This document shows positions 1 through 9,763 of a stretch of 64,000 nucleotides of DNA, piece after piece. The DNA comes from Paraphysomonas bandaiensis. Its lineage: Eukaryota > Chrysophyceae. Each line of letters opens with the position of its first letter. Positions within the stretch are counted from its first letter, which is position 1. Position numbers and translations under genes: made by a program. The notes under the pieces are model-generated. The model was not told where the DNA came from, searched no databases, and worked only from the letters and a program-made list of their open reading frames with translations. The DNA lies in assembly GCA_965644295.1 (NCBI GenBank), contig CBFFRP010000052.1:1-64000 (forward strand), written 5' to 3'.

Positions 1-261
1 ATAAGTACAGGAGATAATTTTCTTAAGGTAAACAGCCCTGTCACCCTTCAGATGGGCCCATTCCCGGAGGCCTGTTTATTCGTCAAAGCCCAAAAGACGT
101 CTATACAAGTGACACCTATATTTATAGCATTTGGCTCTCTGAGTGGGCAGCACAATATCGGCTGACTATACATACATATGCGGCTGACGTTAGTTTCCCG
201 GAGAAATCTCTCCGGTACCTACAGAACACCACAAAAAGGTGCGAGTCCGACTTTGTTGAGG
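1..261 (-). repeat. Dispersed repeat R1, copy 1 (truncated by window edge)
   Basis: This stretch matches, in the same orientation, the copy at 32876-33253 and, in reverse orientation, the copies at 22596-22980 and 50877-50950. Shared landmarks are GGGCCCATTCCCGG, GACGTCTA, and the end block GGTGCGAGTCCGACTTTGTTGAGG. The last block contains an 11-mer (238-248) that differs at one position from the Pol III B-box consensus. A further small piece of the same family appears near 328-370. No coding capacity is evident. Confidence 0.8.
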
Positions 262-817
262 CAATTCTATGTTCACTGTCTACTGTAAGTATAATAGCAT
301 CCGTGGGTTTTCGATTGCCTACTGGAGACAAGCATCCGGGATGACTTCACCTTCGAGGACTCAAAAATCCTGAAGTCAGTAGATGATGGAAAGCCCTTTC
401 TCTATCCTCGCTTTTATTAGTAAAAAGTAAGAATTATTTCGGAGAAAGCTTCTTTCAGGGTGGTTTGGAGGGTAAAAAGTGAGAAAGGGGATCGCCTCCT
501 TCTTTCCTCCTCGTTTTCCAGTAATAGTTGACAATCACTACGTAGTTCTTATTATTTAGGTATGTTACTCTCACTTGAAGGTTAATATTAGATTATATAT
601 ACGAACTGTGACGATAAGTCAGAACAGCCCGATGGAAAGAAGTTCTAATCTACAGGTGCTTTACTGAGCGACATGAATGTGACATCCGAAACAAGAAAAG
701 CACTGACATGAAAAAATCATGCCAAAAAGTATTTATCAAAGCTATTATATTATTACAATTTAGAAGTGAGTGGTATATCGTAACTAACAGTGCAGGAATA
801 GATATAGCAGCGGTGGC
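262..817. other. Intergenic spacer
   Basis: No coding or RNA gene was recognised. It contains a short R1 fragment near 328-370, then AT-rich unique sequence up to the 3' end of the minus-strand gene. Confidence 0.6.
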
Positions 818-2158
818 CTAGCAACTCAGCTGCATTACTTCTTGTGGGTAAGCAGAGTCGTGCTCCCGTAACTGCGCACTCCGACGCAGCCTATCACGCT
901 TTGAGATCGCTCTGGCTTCTGCAACATCTTCCTTCTCCGCTTCCATATATTGTCGGAGACGCTCCAGACCGCGAAGATTATCTATACCAGAAGGTTGTCG
1001 GGACCATGACCGCTGCAGCTCCTCAGCTGGATTCGCGGGACTTTGCAGCCTGAGACATGGTAGTTCTCTTAGAATGAATTTACATGTAGTCAATCATGTT
1101 TCTATGAACTACAATGTATACGACAGATACAAGCGGCATATATGCCACATTAAGCACTTCTGGTACTCACTTTCTCCTCTTCTGGTACATATCATGGTGG
1201 GGTTCGGGGCCTCCCCTTCTTTCGTGGAGCAAGCTCTCTGAAGGCGTGCCACCTGCGAGGAGCGTCAGTGCGAACACCAGCCCTGTTCTCCATAAGTGGG
1301 TCTTGAGACACATCTCTTGCATTCCTAACCCGGCTCTCAAACGACATAAAAGTCTTCGGTTTCTGTGCAGCCTCAGTGGTTTTTCTGGTATCCTGGATTA
1401 GTCGGCCCGCAATCGTTGTTTCTCCTATTCGAAGTCTTCGTCTCCGAAGAAAGTGGGTTCAAAAAATACTCCTCATACCTTGTAGATCCTGGTGTCTTAT
1501 TGACCCCAATCTCTTTGAATGATGGATCCAACCCTGAATTAACACAGTCAACACACATCCACCATACAGTTGACACATATTCAATGCACACACCAAGCGT
1601 TTCCATGAGGTCCATACACCAGTCCATGTAGTCGAGATGAGAATTTAGATTTTCCTTACGCCAAGCGTGCTCCGACATGTTTTTGACTATACGTTCGGCC
1701 TCCTCTTCGCTGATATCATGTTTCTCTGCCAGGCGCGATGTTGTCATAATCTCGGGCTCATTAGAGGTGATCCTCATACACCGCCATCCACGAATTGGAT
1801 ATATCTAATACTCCTCTCTCACGCATATGCTCTTCTCGTTCCTTCATCAGATAGAGTATGGCCTGTGCACGCTGATACTCATACCGTAACGGCATAGCAA
1901 GCGTCTTGCTGGTCCACTTCTTGGGATCACTCTGGTGCTTTTTAAACATTTCAAGGCGTTTCCCCTCTGTCACATATGTGTTCGCCACATGCTTTAGTCA
2001 ACAGGAGTGTTTTCTGCTTCAACCAGCCAATCAGGCTCCTCGGATGAAAAATTAGAGAAACTCGCTATCTGAATGTGAGGGCCTTACCGACTAACGCCGC
2101 ATGCAGCCCCAGAGACTCGACCAACTGCCCTCACAGAGCTACTCAATACACGGATCAT
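818..2158 (-). CDS. Hypothetical multi-exon protein, probably mitochondrially targeted
   Basis: I do not recognise the family. Exon 1 (2096-2158) starts MIRVLSSSVRAVGRVSG, an Arg/Ser-rich amphipathic leader typical of a mitochondrial presequence, and ends at a GTTAGT donor. Exon 2 (1782-1991) reads HVANTYVTEGKRLEMFKKHQ and continues as a charged helical segment. Further coding blocks include KHDISEEEAERIVKNMSEH, MDLMETLGLDPSFKEIG (after removing a clean 60-nt intron) and TFMSFESRVRNARDV, with a basic helical 3' block ending at 818. The exon 2/3 junction needs either a very small intron (31 or 58 nt) or a sequence error. The 3' part around 1100-1300 has more than one splice solution, one of which ends earlier at an in-frame TGA. 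The charged composition and length would suit a mitoribosomal or respiratory assembly factor, but that is only a guess. It is head-to-head with RPB7, with about 350 bp between starts. Confidence 0.5.
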
Positions 2159-2504
2159 AACGGCAACAGAGCGATATGATTACTAAGCCTAAATACTCTA
2201 ATGAGATGGGGGTGCACACGCAGCAAACAACTAGGCGGCCTGCGCAGAGCCAGAGCGGAGCAATCACACACACACACAGCAGCAGAGCACTCTGTGGTGG
2301 AAAAAATACCTGTATGGTCGTGGTATACAGCAGAATACTGTGTATTCTAACCTGGTATACTGAAATACGGTGACTGTAGTCGAGAGAGTGCGTTGATCTC
2401 TATGAGCTGAGTGAGCTGAGGAGTTGGGAGTTAAGTTACTGTTAGTTGAGGTGAAGCGCTGACCACACATTAGCTTCAAGGTTCACAGTTTATTTGGTGC
2501 GCTC
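2159..2504. promoter_or_regulatory. Bidirectional promoter region with GGTATAC motifs
   Basis: A short spacer between two divergent starts. It contains TGGTATACAG at 2321 and CTGGTATACTG near 2352, a palindromic motif that recurs upstream of other genes in this window (11.8-12.1, 19.5-19.7 and 36.5 kb). A regulatory role is inferred from position and recurrence only. Confidence 0.4.
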
Positions 2505-3392
2505 ATGTTTTTCCTCAAGAAACTGCGCCGTGATATTCAGCTTGAACCTATTCATTTTGGACCGAATTTAAAGGAGCATGTAAAAATTGGGGTGCCTGTG
2601 GAGATGCTGTCGTGCAGGTAATTTTATGGGTTTGACAGAGATAGAGTTAGGAGGGAGCTACTGGGGTCGTCGTTAGGGAAACATGGTTACGTTATTGAGG
2701 TACTGTGACTCCATGCGTACTGACTATGCGCCTGAATGATTGTTGCATCTCGTGTGCTCGTCATCTTACGCAGGTAAATTGAAATTGCAGATGAAGATAT
2801 CATATTCGGACTTTTAGGTATGCTTTACGTGTGTGCTACAAGTGAACCTTATCCGCCAGACAATGATTCCGGTGCTGTGAACGTGACGGCATGGTATAGT
2901 GCGATTCTTTGCGACCCTTCCCCAACGAAGTATTGGATGCTGTTGTGGTCAATACTACAGAGGTGCGTTTGTTCCGCTCTCCTTGATAGTATTTTCTTAC
3001 CATATATCGACAGAGTGGATTTTTTGCGAGTGTGGGACCCTTGGTTATATTTGTATCACGCCATGTGAGTTGGTTGTGCAAGTTTGTGTGTTTCTATATA
3101 TGTGGGTTATGTAATTCCTGCGCAGGCGATGACCGAAGACATACGGTATGACTACACTAGGGAGACTGCTGGTGCTCAGACGACCAAGTTGAAATCAGGG
3201 AGGGATCTGTGGTTCGGCTTCGTATTATGGGTATCACAGTGGAAGCTGGAGCTGTGGTAAGCTTCATGTGTATCACCATTAATGTGTTCCATACCGCCCT
3301 ACTATCACACATCATGATTTTTATGCGTCTTTTTCATACAGGGGGCTGTGGGAACTATTAAAGATAACTACCTTGGACACTACGAGGAGTAG
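2505..3392 (+). CDS. RPB7: DNA-directed RNA polymerase II subunit RPB7
   Basis: RPB7 forms the stalk of RNA polymerase II with RPB4 and binds emerging RNA. Exon 1 (2505-2617) reads MFFLKKLRRDIQLEP then HFGPNL, the family N-terminus. Later exons give GKHGYVIE, then RPFPNEVLDAVVVN (family RPFKGEVVDAVV), then SGFFASVGPLVIFVSRH (family GPMxxFVSRH). The last exon (3342-3392) gives GTIKDNYLGHYEE, the conserved C-terminus. Splices at GAG/AGT, CAT/GCG and GTG/GGG are all phase 0 and clean. Two places need one extra base to keep frame: the TTT run at 2908-2910 and the GGG run at 3202-3204. Both are homopolymers, so assembly deletions are likelier than a pseudogene. Intron 1 would be only 21-42 nt, and the exon 2/3 junction does not keep phase as written. 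The identity is firm; the exact exon edges are not. Confidence 0.85.
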
Positions 3393-4474
3393 ATTAGTCA
3401 CAGACGGGTGTTGTATGTGGGTTGCTGCTGTGCTACATTCTTTTCTCTTTTGCTACGTTTTAAAGTTAATTTTAAGTATCGATACCGTAGAATATTCAAT
3501 GTTTGTGTTTTACAGCGGTATAATTGAAATTGTGTGTGTGTAGTGTAATGGTGAAGGACTATAGTATGAATATCAAGTATCAATCTGTTACTATGTTGAG
3601 TATTGCTGTTTGTGAGAAGCATTAAAAGCTATATTTCGCTCGCAGGTATTAGAATTATGACCGATACTTCAAATTCAATTCACAATTTATTATTAACCAC
3701 TAAGATCTGATAATATTGAGTGGTAGTTGAAAGAATATAATTGTGTGAATATCAATAAGTGATGACTTTTTATTATAACAATATAAATAATATATAAAGT
3801 TATTAATTTTATTTAAGAATATAAATAATATATAAAGTAATTATAACTTATTAATAATAAGTTATAAGTTAAACTTACAAAGAGAAGGAATTACAACCGA
3901 AGGTTGTAATTGGAAACACTCGAAGAGAAGAGGCCCCTTGAGGGGCATGTGGGGTAGAAAAGAGGCCCCCCTCGTCCCCGCCTCCCCGTTTTTTTTGGCT
4001 AAGTTGTGACCAAACAATGGCTAAATTTTTCACTTCAAACACTTTGTATAGCTATGATATTTCAGCTTATAGTTGATTATTATTTATTTGGTCAATACAT
4101 TGTGCTATCGTATGAAAAAAATAGTACTTCAATAGATACGAATATGTTACTTAATATATGATATATGACGTGTGTGACATATAAAAGAGCCAGAATATAT
4201 AACTAAACCTGATTATTATGCCGTATCAAGTGTCTGCATTAAGACAACCAATTTAGAACTGAAAATTTTCAGTTCTAATATTATTAAATAAGGCAGGATA
4301 ACACAACACATACACAGGGCAATATAGCAAGATCATCCGAAGCATTCACACCAATCACTGGTTGAATTAATAATGAAGCTCGCTCTGATTCATTCCGTAA
4401 GATCATATAATATTAGTAAGAAAAACAATGTCAATGTATGTGGTATTCAAACGAAAAACGGTACAAATTGATCG
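3393..4474. other. AT-rich intergenic region with hairpins and an R4 piece
   Basis: No gene seen. 3597-3662 matches an R4 motif block (TGTTGAGT...AAAAGCT...GAATTATGACCG) also found near 33800 and 45371. 3780-3870 holds a duplicated AATATAAATAATATATAAAG element and a palindrome with 12-bp arms (3841-3867). 3891-3909 is a second perfect hairpin. A GC cluster with G and C runs follows at 3930-3995. Confidence 0.6.
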
Positions 4475-5758
4475 TTAAACGATATCAGTGACAGAGTACG
4501 GAGATACGTCATTTCGTTCACTCTCAAGATCTTTCGATGGGGTAAAATGGGTTTGCCAGAGTGATTCCTCCACTCCGCGTGTTTGCGGAACATACTTTAC
4601 CGGGCTCACTGTCATCGGCAATGTCGACTTGATGGGGTTGATTTGTGCCAATATATCACTGGAGGCAAGTTCCAAGAGCTCAGAAATTTCGAGAAAATCT
4701 GAAGGATCTGCCCCTGTTGCTTCACTGAGCTCAATGTTCCATATATTTTGCAAACCAAGAGTCTTGCGAGAAATATATATGATAGCCGCGGCTATTAATG
4801 ACGCTGGAAACCTTTTGAACCGTGTGTCGAGGATGGCCAGGGTGGACAGCAAAGACAGCTGCTTCTGTAGAAGTGTGTCAAGTGCACTACGTCCACACGG
4901 AATATGTTCTTCATCATCAGTCTCAGAAACAACACCAAGAGATGAGAAGCAGCACAGAAACGCTAGAGGAGTTCGGGCTAAAATAATTAAATTAGAATCA
5001 TGCAGGGTAACTAAGTCAAACTTACCATTAAGTTTCCACCCCATTTGCTTCAAAATCCACAATTCATACTCCAGCGCGACATTGTAAGGAATATCATGTT
5101 CGATAATAGCACTAAATGACTTTAGATCGGGTAGATCTTCTTCCATTTCATTATACTTAGCTGTAACAAAACATAAGAACAAAATGTAGCACAGAAAGTA
5201 GAGAAGTAACGTACATGCTATAGTAATGCAACAGATTGCTACTGTTTGCCATTGAAAGGTTGAGAATTTCTCGTTAGGCTGAATTCTATCCATATAGGAT
5301 ATAGCCGCATGAATCGTTGTTGGATGCAAGTCAAAGTACTCTCCAAGGTCAAACATCCATTCGGCAACTCTGGATCGAAACTGTTTGCATAAACATTACA
5401 CCAATACGAATACTATACTGCTCCCTTACTCGAAGATAAGATGATCGAAGATTTTTGAAATGATGCTCTCTCTGGTCACTTATCATGGAAGTAACGATGC
5501 TCTTCACATCCTTACTACTCAACACTCCCCAGGGCTCAGGTAGCTATAGCACAGCACAGGACATACATGAGACCATACGACATGACAGGCAGCTGGTCAT
5601 GTCCTCACCTTAGGGGCTCTTGTCCTCCTATAAGAGGTACGCTTCCTGATTACTGGAGACTGATATACACCACATGACTCTCATGGCTGCATACATACAC
5701 AGACAGTCACCTGGAAGTGAGTCTCAATGTTCTCGAAGTTCATAGTTGTTGAAGCCAT
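4475..5758 (-). CDS. Cyclin (A/B- or J-like), two cyclin folds
   Basis: A regulatory subunit for a cyclin-dependent kinase. Exon 1 (5711-5758) starts MASTTMNFENIETHFQ. An upstream exon contains LPEPWGVLSSKDVKSIV and QREHHF. Then FRSRVAEWMFDLGEYF matches the cyclin N-box start (R..VAEWM), TVAICCITIASKYNEMEEDL gives the helix 3 block after a 54-nt intron, and ALEYELWILKQMGWKLN ends the N-box. A GTAAGT intron follows. The C-box includes LDTRFKRFPASLIAAAI. The C-terminus is a Ser/Thr/Pro-rich tail with a TPSK site. Intron 1 would be only 33 nt with the acceptor that keeps frame. The total is roughly 330 residues, short for an A/B cyclin, with a brief N-terminus and no clear destruction box, which fits a J-type or divergent cyclin. 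The open segments continuing through 5160-5215 and 4980-5030 are intron read-through, not protein. Confidence 0.85.
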
Positions 5759-6266
5759 ATGAGTTACTCGATACTCTTTGCGGTCATGTGATAAGAGTGC
5801 AGCGGTTGATTAAGCTCACAGTATGATCCCTGGACACACTGTTGGTCGGTATATATATAGGAGGATGTATGTATGTATGGGCCGGTAGATGGATCTAATC
5901 AGCTCACTTCATACTTCTGTACACGCCTCTGCTGCTGTAGTATGGACGTACACATGGTGCGTATGTTCTGCTCCAGCATTTCAAAATAACACCAACAGCA
6001 GTTGGATCGCATAATCCCAACAGTCACCTGAATCTTGAAGGGAATGTGCGCCCTTCAGTTTCCCATCCCATGAAAATCCCTGTTTTCAGCTTCAATCACC
6101 ATTTTCTGGATTAGAAAATATGGGTCTCTTTATGAAAATATGGGAATAAATTAGCCAATCCACATCCTGAGAATCCAATATCAGTCATAGGATTGGAGGA
6201 TATATCGTCTAGGGGTTGTCGCACGTCGCACACCTGCTGCGAACAAATAGAATTCTATGATCGACG
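5759..6266. other. Intergenic, divergent promoter interval
   Basis: No gene seen. It separates the cyclin start from the next plus-strand start. It holds TATATATATAGG near 5850 and a short ATGT run, but no recognised binding site. Confidence 0.5.
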
Positions 6267-6705
6267 ATGAGGGAAGCATGGGCCAAATTTATAGAGAGGA
6301 CTGACCAGATGTTCTTACGGATACGCCCGCAGACAGAGACAGGCAGACATGCACAGATAACGATCGTATATCTTCTGTCGTTGGCAGCGTATTATCTTCC
6401 TTTCATTGCTAGTGATCCTCTCTGTACACGTGGGCCTCATGATGTACTCTGTGGTCGGAGACTGCAGCTGCAGTGACACGTATGACGTGATGTTTTATTT
6501 GGAGAATCTTCCATCAAATTTTCAGGCACAGGAACTGGTGGGTGAGTTCGAGCGGTATGGAGTGCTGCGGCAGGTGTCGTTCGACTATGAGATATATTTC
6601 AACCATACGGTCTACACAGGGAAGGGTACAGTCTTAATGACCGTACCTTCCACACTACAGTGTGAAAAGATTGCCCAAAACTTGAGTCAGATACTGACTA
6701 AATAA
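6267..6705 (+). CDS. Small protein with a possible RRM-like fold
   Basis: Two open segments in different frames make one plausible gene. The 5' segment starts MREAWAKFIERTDQMFLRIR, followed by a GTATAT donor candidate at about 6367. The 3' segment (6475-6705) reads DVMFYLENLPSNFQAQELV, then FERYGVLRQV and later GTVLMTVPSTLQCEKIAQNL. This has the beta-alpha-beta-beta-alpha-beta spacing of an RRM (FYLENLP as RNP2-like, KGTVLMTV as RNP1-like), although the aromatic RNA-contact residues are weak. The two segments do not join in phase with any clean acceptor I can find, so a one-base error or a missed exon is likely. Alternatively the hydrophobic stretch around 6365-6415 is coding and membrane-anchoring. 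The family is not otherwise recognised. Confidence 0.4.
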
Positions 6706-7639
6706 ACGCCGACTTATAAGGCGAATATACAGGATACAATAATTATTAGTTATAATTTTGTATTGTAAGTGCGACATATCGTGCATACTATTTTATATAG
6801 ACAACAATCAGGAGTTTATTCTTGGCAACGTAAAATTCAAAGAAATGAAAGCATTTATTGACACTATTGCCTTAATTACTTGTAAATGAATATTCTATAT
6901 AGTTGCATGATGAGTTTTGATACATCAACTATGTTTACGATAATAAAGTTAACAATGTTCGCGTATTGAATTCCTATAATTGTTCTATAAAGTCATACAT
7001 TACTATGCACTAACGGTTCTAACGTAATTCTTATATATTCATACACACGATGCTCTTAACTTTCGATAGGAACTGAAATACCAACACATGAACTATAACT
7101 GGCTATTGTTTTTCTAAAGCACGATTTCTAGTATCCCCATGTTCTAGATTTATATCCCTGGTGAAGCTACCATACAATAGAATGCTCTTACAATCCACTT
7201 GACGACAACGTAAAATATTTGTGTCTATTATTCCATTCCATTCTGTGAAGTAGTATTCTGTGCGCAGTGCGGATATTAAATACACTTGGTTCCAATGTAT
7301 TTTTGCTTGCGAACTTTAACATACTGGTTTCTCTTCCACTCCTCTATCTTCATTCTTTATTATGGCTTTATATCAAAGGAGAGTGTTAGATTTTAATTTT
7401 TAAAACTTGGTGCTAGCTTTGTAGGCTTAGGAGAGATAATAAAAACGCTATGTTACTAAACCACCAACACGAATACTTCAATATTGGATAGCATATGTTA
7501 AATTTTCCTATTTTTAATATTCGTTTTTCTCCTATTGTTTTATGTGTGTGTGTTTAATACAGACCGCACACAACGAGAATACCAATTAGAGCCGACAGTG
7601 CTACAGAGTAGTAGTTGGTCATATTTTTAAGTATTGATC
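6706..7639. other. Intergenic, AT-rich
   Basis: No gene, RNA or recognised repeat was found; only short chance ORFs are present. Confidence 0.5.
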
Positions 7640-8160
7640 ACCGTAGTATGTTTGTTACCAGAGTGCTGCATCGTCCCGAGTTTTAATAATATTTCGACAA
7701 TGAACAATACTCCTTACCCCTAGATTAAATTGCAGCTTGTCCTCATGATGTAGAAAATCTAATATACCTACAAACTCTACCTTTTTTAGCTTACTTTTTG
7801 TTAGAGAAAATACGTGTACCCTAGTTAACATTAATAAAACATTGATGATGAATGTAAAGCGTTGTAGTTGTAAGAGGCTTTTGTCATCATAATCATATAT
7901 ATACAACACGCTCATCAACCCCTGCTATTGCAACTGACTAGAATGCAGTGTGTAGGATATGAGACACATATTCCTGATATGCAAGACCTAAACCCTGAAA
8001 GGACTGGGTGCTGCTGCTCCAATTACCTTCGGAATCAGATGTGGCATTTGAAATCTCCTGCAAAATTCATAAAGAATTGTTTCGAAGTCCAAGCTATGAC
8101 TTAGAGTGTGTGATGTGTGATGATCTAATTTTGAAAGTTCACAAATCATTGTGTATTGTG
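7640..8160 (+). repeat. Dispersed repeat R2, copy 1
   Basis: Aligns by eye with 8385-8910 and 18425-19090: the shared order is AATACTCCTTA, TTATCCTCATGATGT, GATTAACATTAA, the GTTGTAGTCG block, a GATATGAGGCACACA block and a final CAGATNTGGCA segment. The last part corresponds to the coding-like end described for the 18.4-19.2 kb copy, here degraded. Confidence 0.7.
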
Positions 8161-8384
8161 TATTTCTCTACAATTGTGTATTATGATAAAATTACTATCA
8201 AATGACTGTCAATAACATAATTACGATAAAAGGACGTTTCCGTTTCAACCGAATATTGAAGTTGAATGTCTCTATTTACTATTTAGCCGATACTGATATG
8301 AGCGTTCCGTTAAATCCAATTGAGTCCTAAAATATTTTTGACACAAACTGGGGATAAATTATATATAACCACTGGTAGTAAGGA

Positions 8385-8910
8385 GGCTATATTATATAGT
8401 CCCGCGCTTAAAATTTTGAAACGAGGGTGAAAATATCCCGAGTTTTAAAATTTAGACAAGGGACGATACTCCTTCTCCCTAGAAATTAAAATTATAGCTT
8501 ATCCTCATGATGTTGAAAACTATATAATATTAGTAGATTGTATCTACTATTATCTGTAGCTTGCTTACTATAAGAAGAAATAGATGTTTCCTGATTAACA
8601 TTAAGAAAACAAATGAATGGTACGTATACTGTGTATAGAGATCAATTCAAACAATAAACCCTCAAGTTTCTATATATATATAATAGCTACAACAAATAGA
8701 AGGATACTAAGGGAATAGCAACTGCGAGGTATTGAAATTCGTTCATAAGTGTGATGATGAATGTGAACAGTTGTAGTCGCACGAAAGAGTTCTTATTGCC
8801 TTAATTTCATCATCATCACCCCATACGCTTAAGTGCATATATGATGTGTGTATGATATGAGGCACACAATATCCTCATAAACACCATGTAACCCAAACCC
8901 TAAAAGAACG
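8385..8910 (+). repeat. Dispersed repeat R2, copy 2
   Basis: Near-collinear with the R2 copy at 18425 over about 500 bp, including CAATAAACCC, GAAGGATACT, GGGAATAGCAACTGCGA and AACAGTTGTAGTCGCACGA. It ends just before an R3 array. No intact ORF. Confidence 0.75.
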
Positions 8911-8925
8911 AGATATATTATTCAA

Positions 8926-9110
8926 CCTAGTCAATTTGGTTGAATTTCCTAGTCATACTATTTTCGGTGTAAAAACCTAGTCAAAGCAATAAATGACTGA
9001 ACCTAGCCAATGATATTATTAAACCTAGTCGTTCTGATATCCATTGATTACACATTGTGACTGTCTAAGATACGCGCACACACCACACAACATATTGATG
9101 GCACGGAGAG
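8926..9110 (+). repeat. R3 repeat, five CCTAGTC motifs, copy 1
   Basis: CCTAGTC-like motifs begin at 8926, 8948, 8976, 9002 and 9024, giving spacings of 22, 28, 26 and 22 bp. They are followed by a conserved tail (ATCCATTGATTACACA, then a CACCACACAA block). The same spacings occur in the copy at 41071-41255, and a 3'-truncated copy begins at 22508. Confidence 0.8.
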
Positions 9111-9763
9111 CATCACAACAAACATAGCACTTAATTCATATATGCATATCTACTTTGCAGTGTATGTGTATGCAGCATTTGTATAGCTTATTAGTGTACG
9201 ATGGGTCCCTTATCAGTGTTATGAGGAGGAGGAGTGGTCAGTGAAGCTGTGCTGTGGACATAACCCCATGAATATACAGGCACGGATAACGTTGCTGATC
9301 TAGAAAGGGAAGCAAACGAAACAACAATTTTTGTGTCGTAGCCTTCTTAATTTAGACATCACTATTTCAATTTTTTATTTCTACAAAAGTATATAACACC
9401 ATTTGGTTTACTACTATCCAAAGAAACTAACTTTGCATATTCTTCTATATACTATATACTATTTCAGATCACGTTTTAAACCAGTATACCCTTCAGGGTT
9501 ATACCAACTAACTGGTCAGAAAGAGAATGACATGAAATTTTATGATAGGCTGTGAGCTATGAGATAGTTTAGACAAACTGAAATATATTGACTGCATAAG
9601 ATCATGACTATAGAAGAATGCTTACTGTTTTACTCGTTAGAGGGAACTATCATTCCTTTCAACTTTCCAAAGTCGTTTCAGTCAAGCTTGCTAAATAACA
9701 GTAAAAAAAGTAGCACAACGTACGCGTTAAGTTTCTGAATTTAATTAGGTGCTTAAATCAGGC
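9111..9763. other. Intergenic, 3' side of RanGAP
   Basis: No gene seen. A GTATAC/GTTATACC pair lies near 9484-9506. Otherwise this is AT-rich unique sequence. Confidence 0.5.

Noticed and set aside
238-248. tRNA gene suggested by a B-box-like motif
   Set aside because: No acceptor stem, anticodon arm or A box at proper spacing; the motif belongs to the R1 repeat.
4488-5087. Plus-strand 199-codon ORF
   Set aside because: It lies opposite the spliced cyclin gene and has no family similarity; an antisense shadow.
5160-5215. Transmembrane helix in the cyclin
   Set aside because: A hydrophobic read-through of a 54-nt GT-AG intron; splicing restores the cyclin helix 3 sequence ASKYNEMEEDL.
8926-9110. 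R3 motif array considered as CRISPR-like
   Set aside because: Repeats are 7-10 bp with spacers that are homologous between copies, so it is a dispersed repeat, not an immune array.
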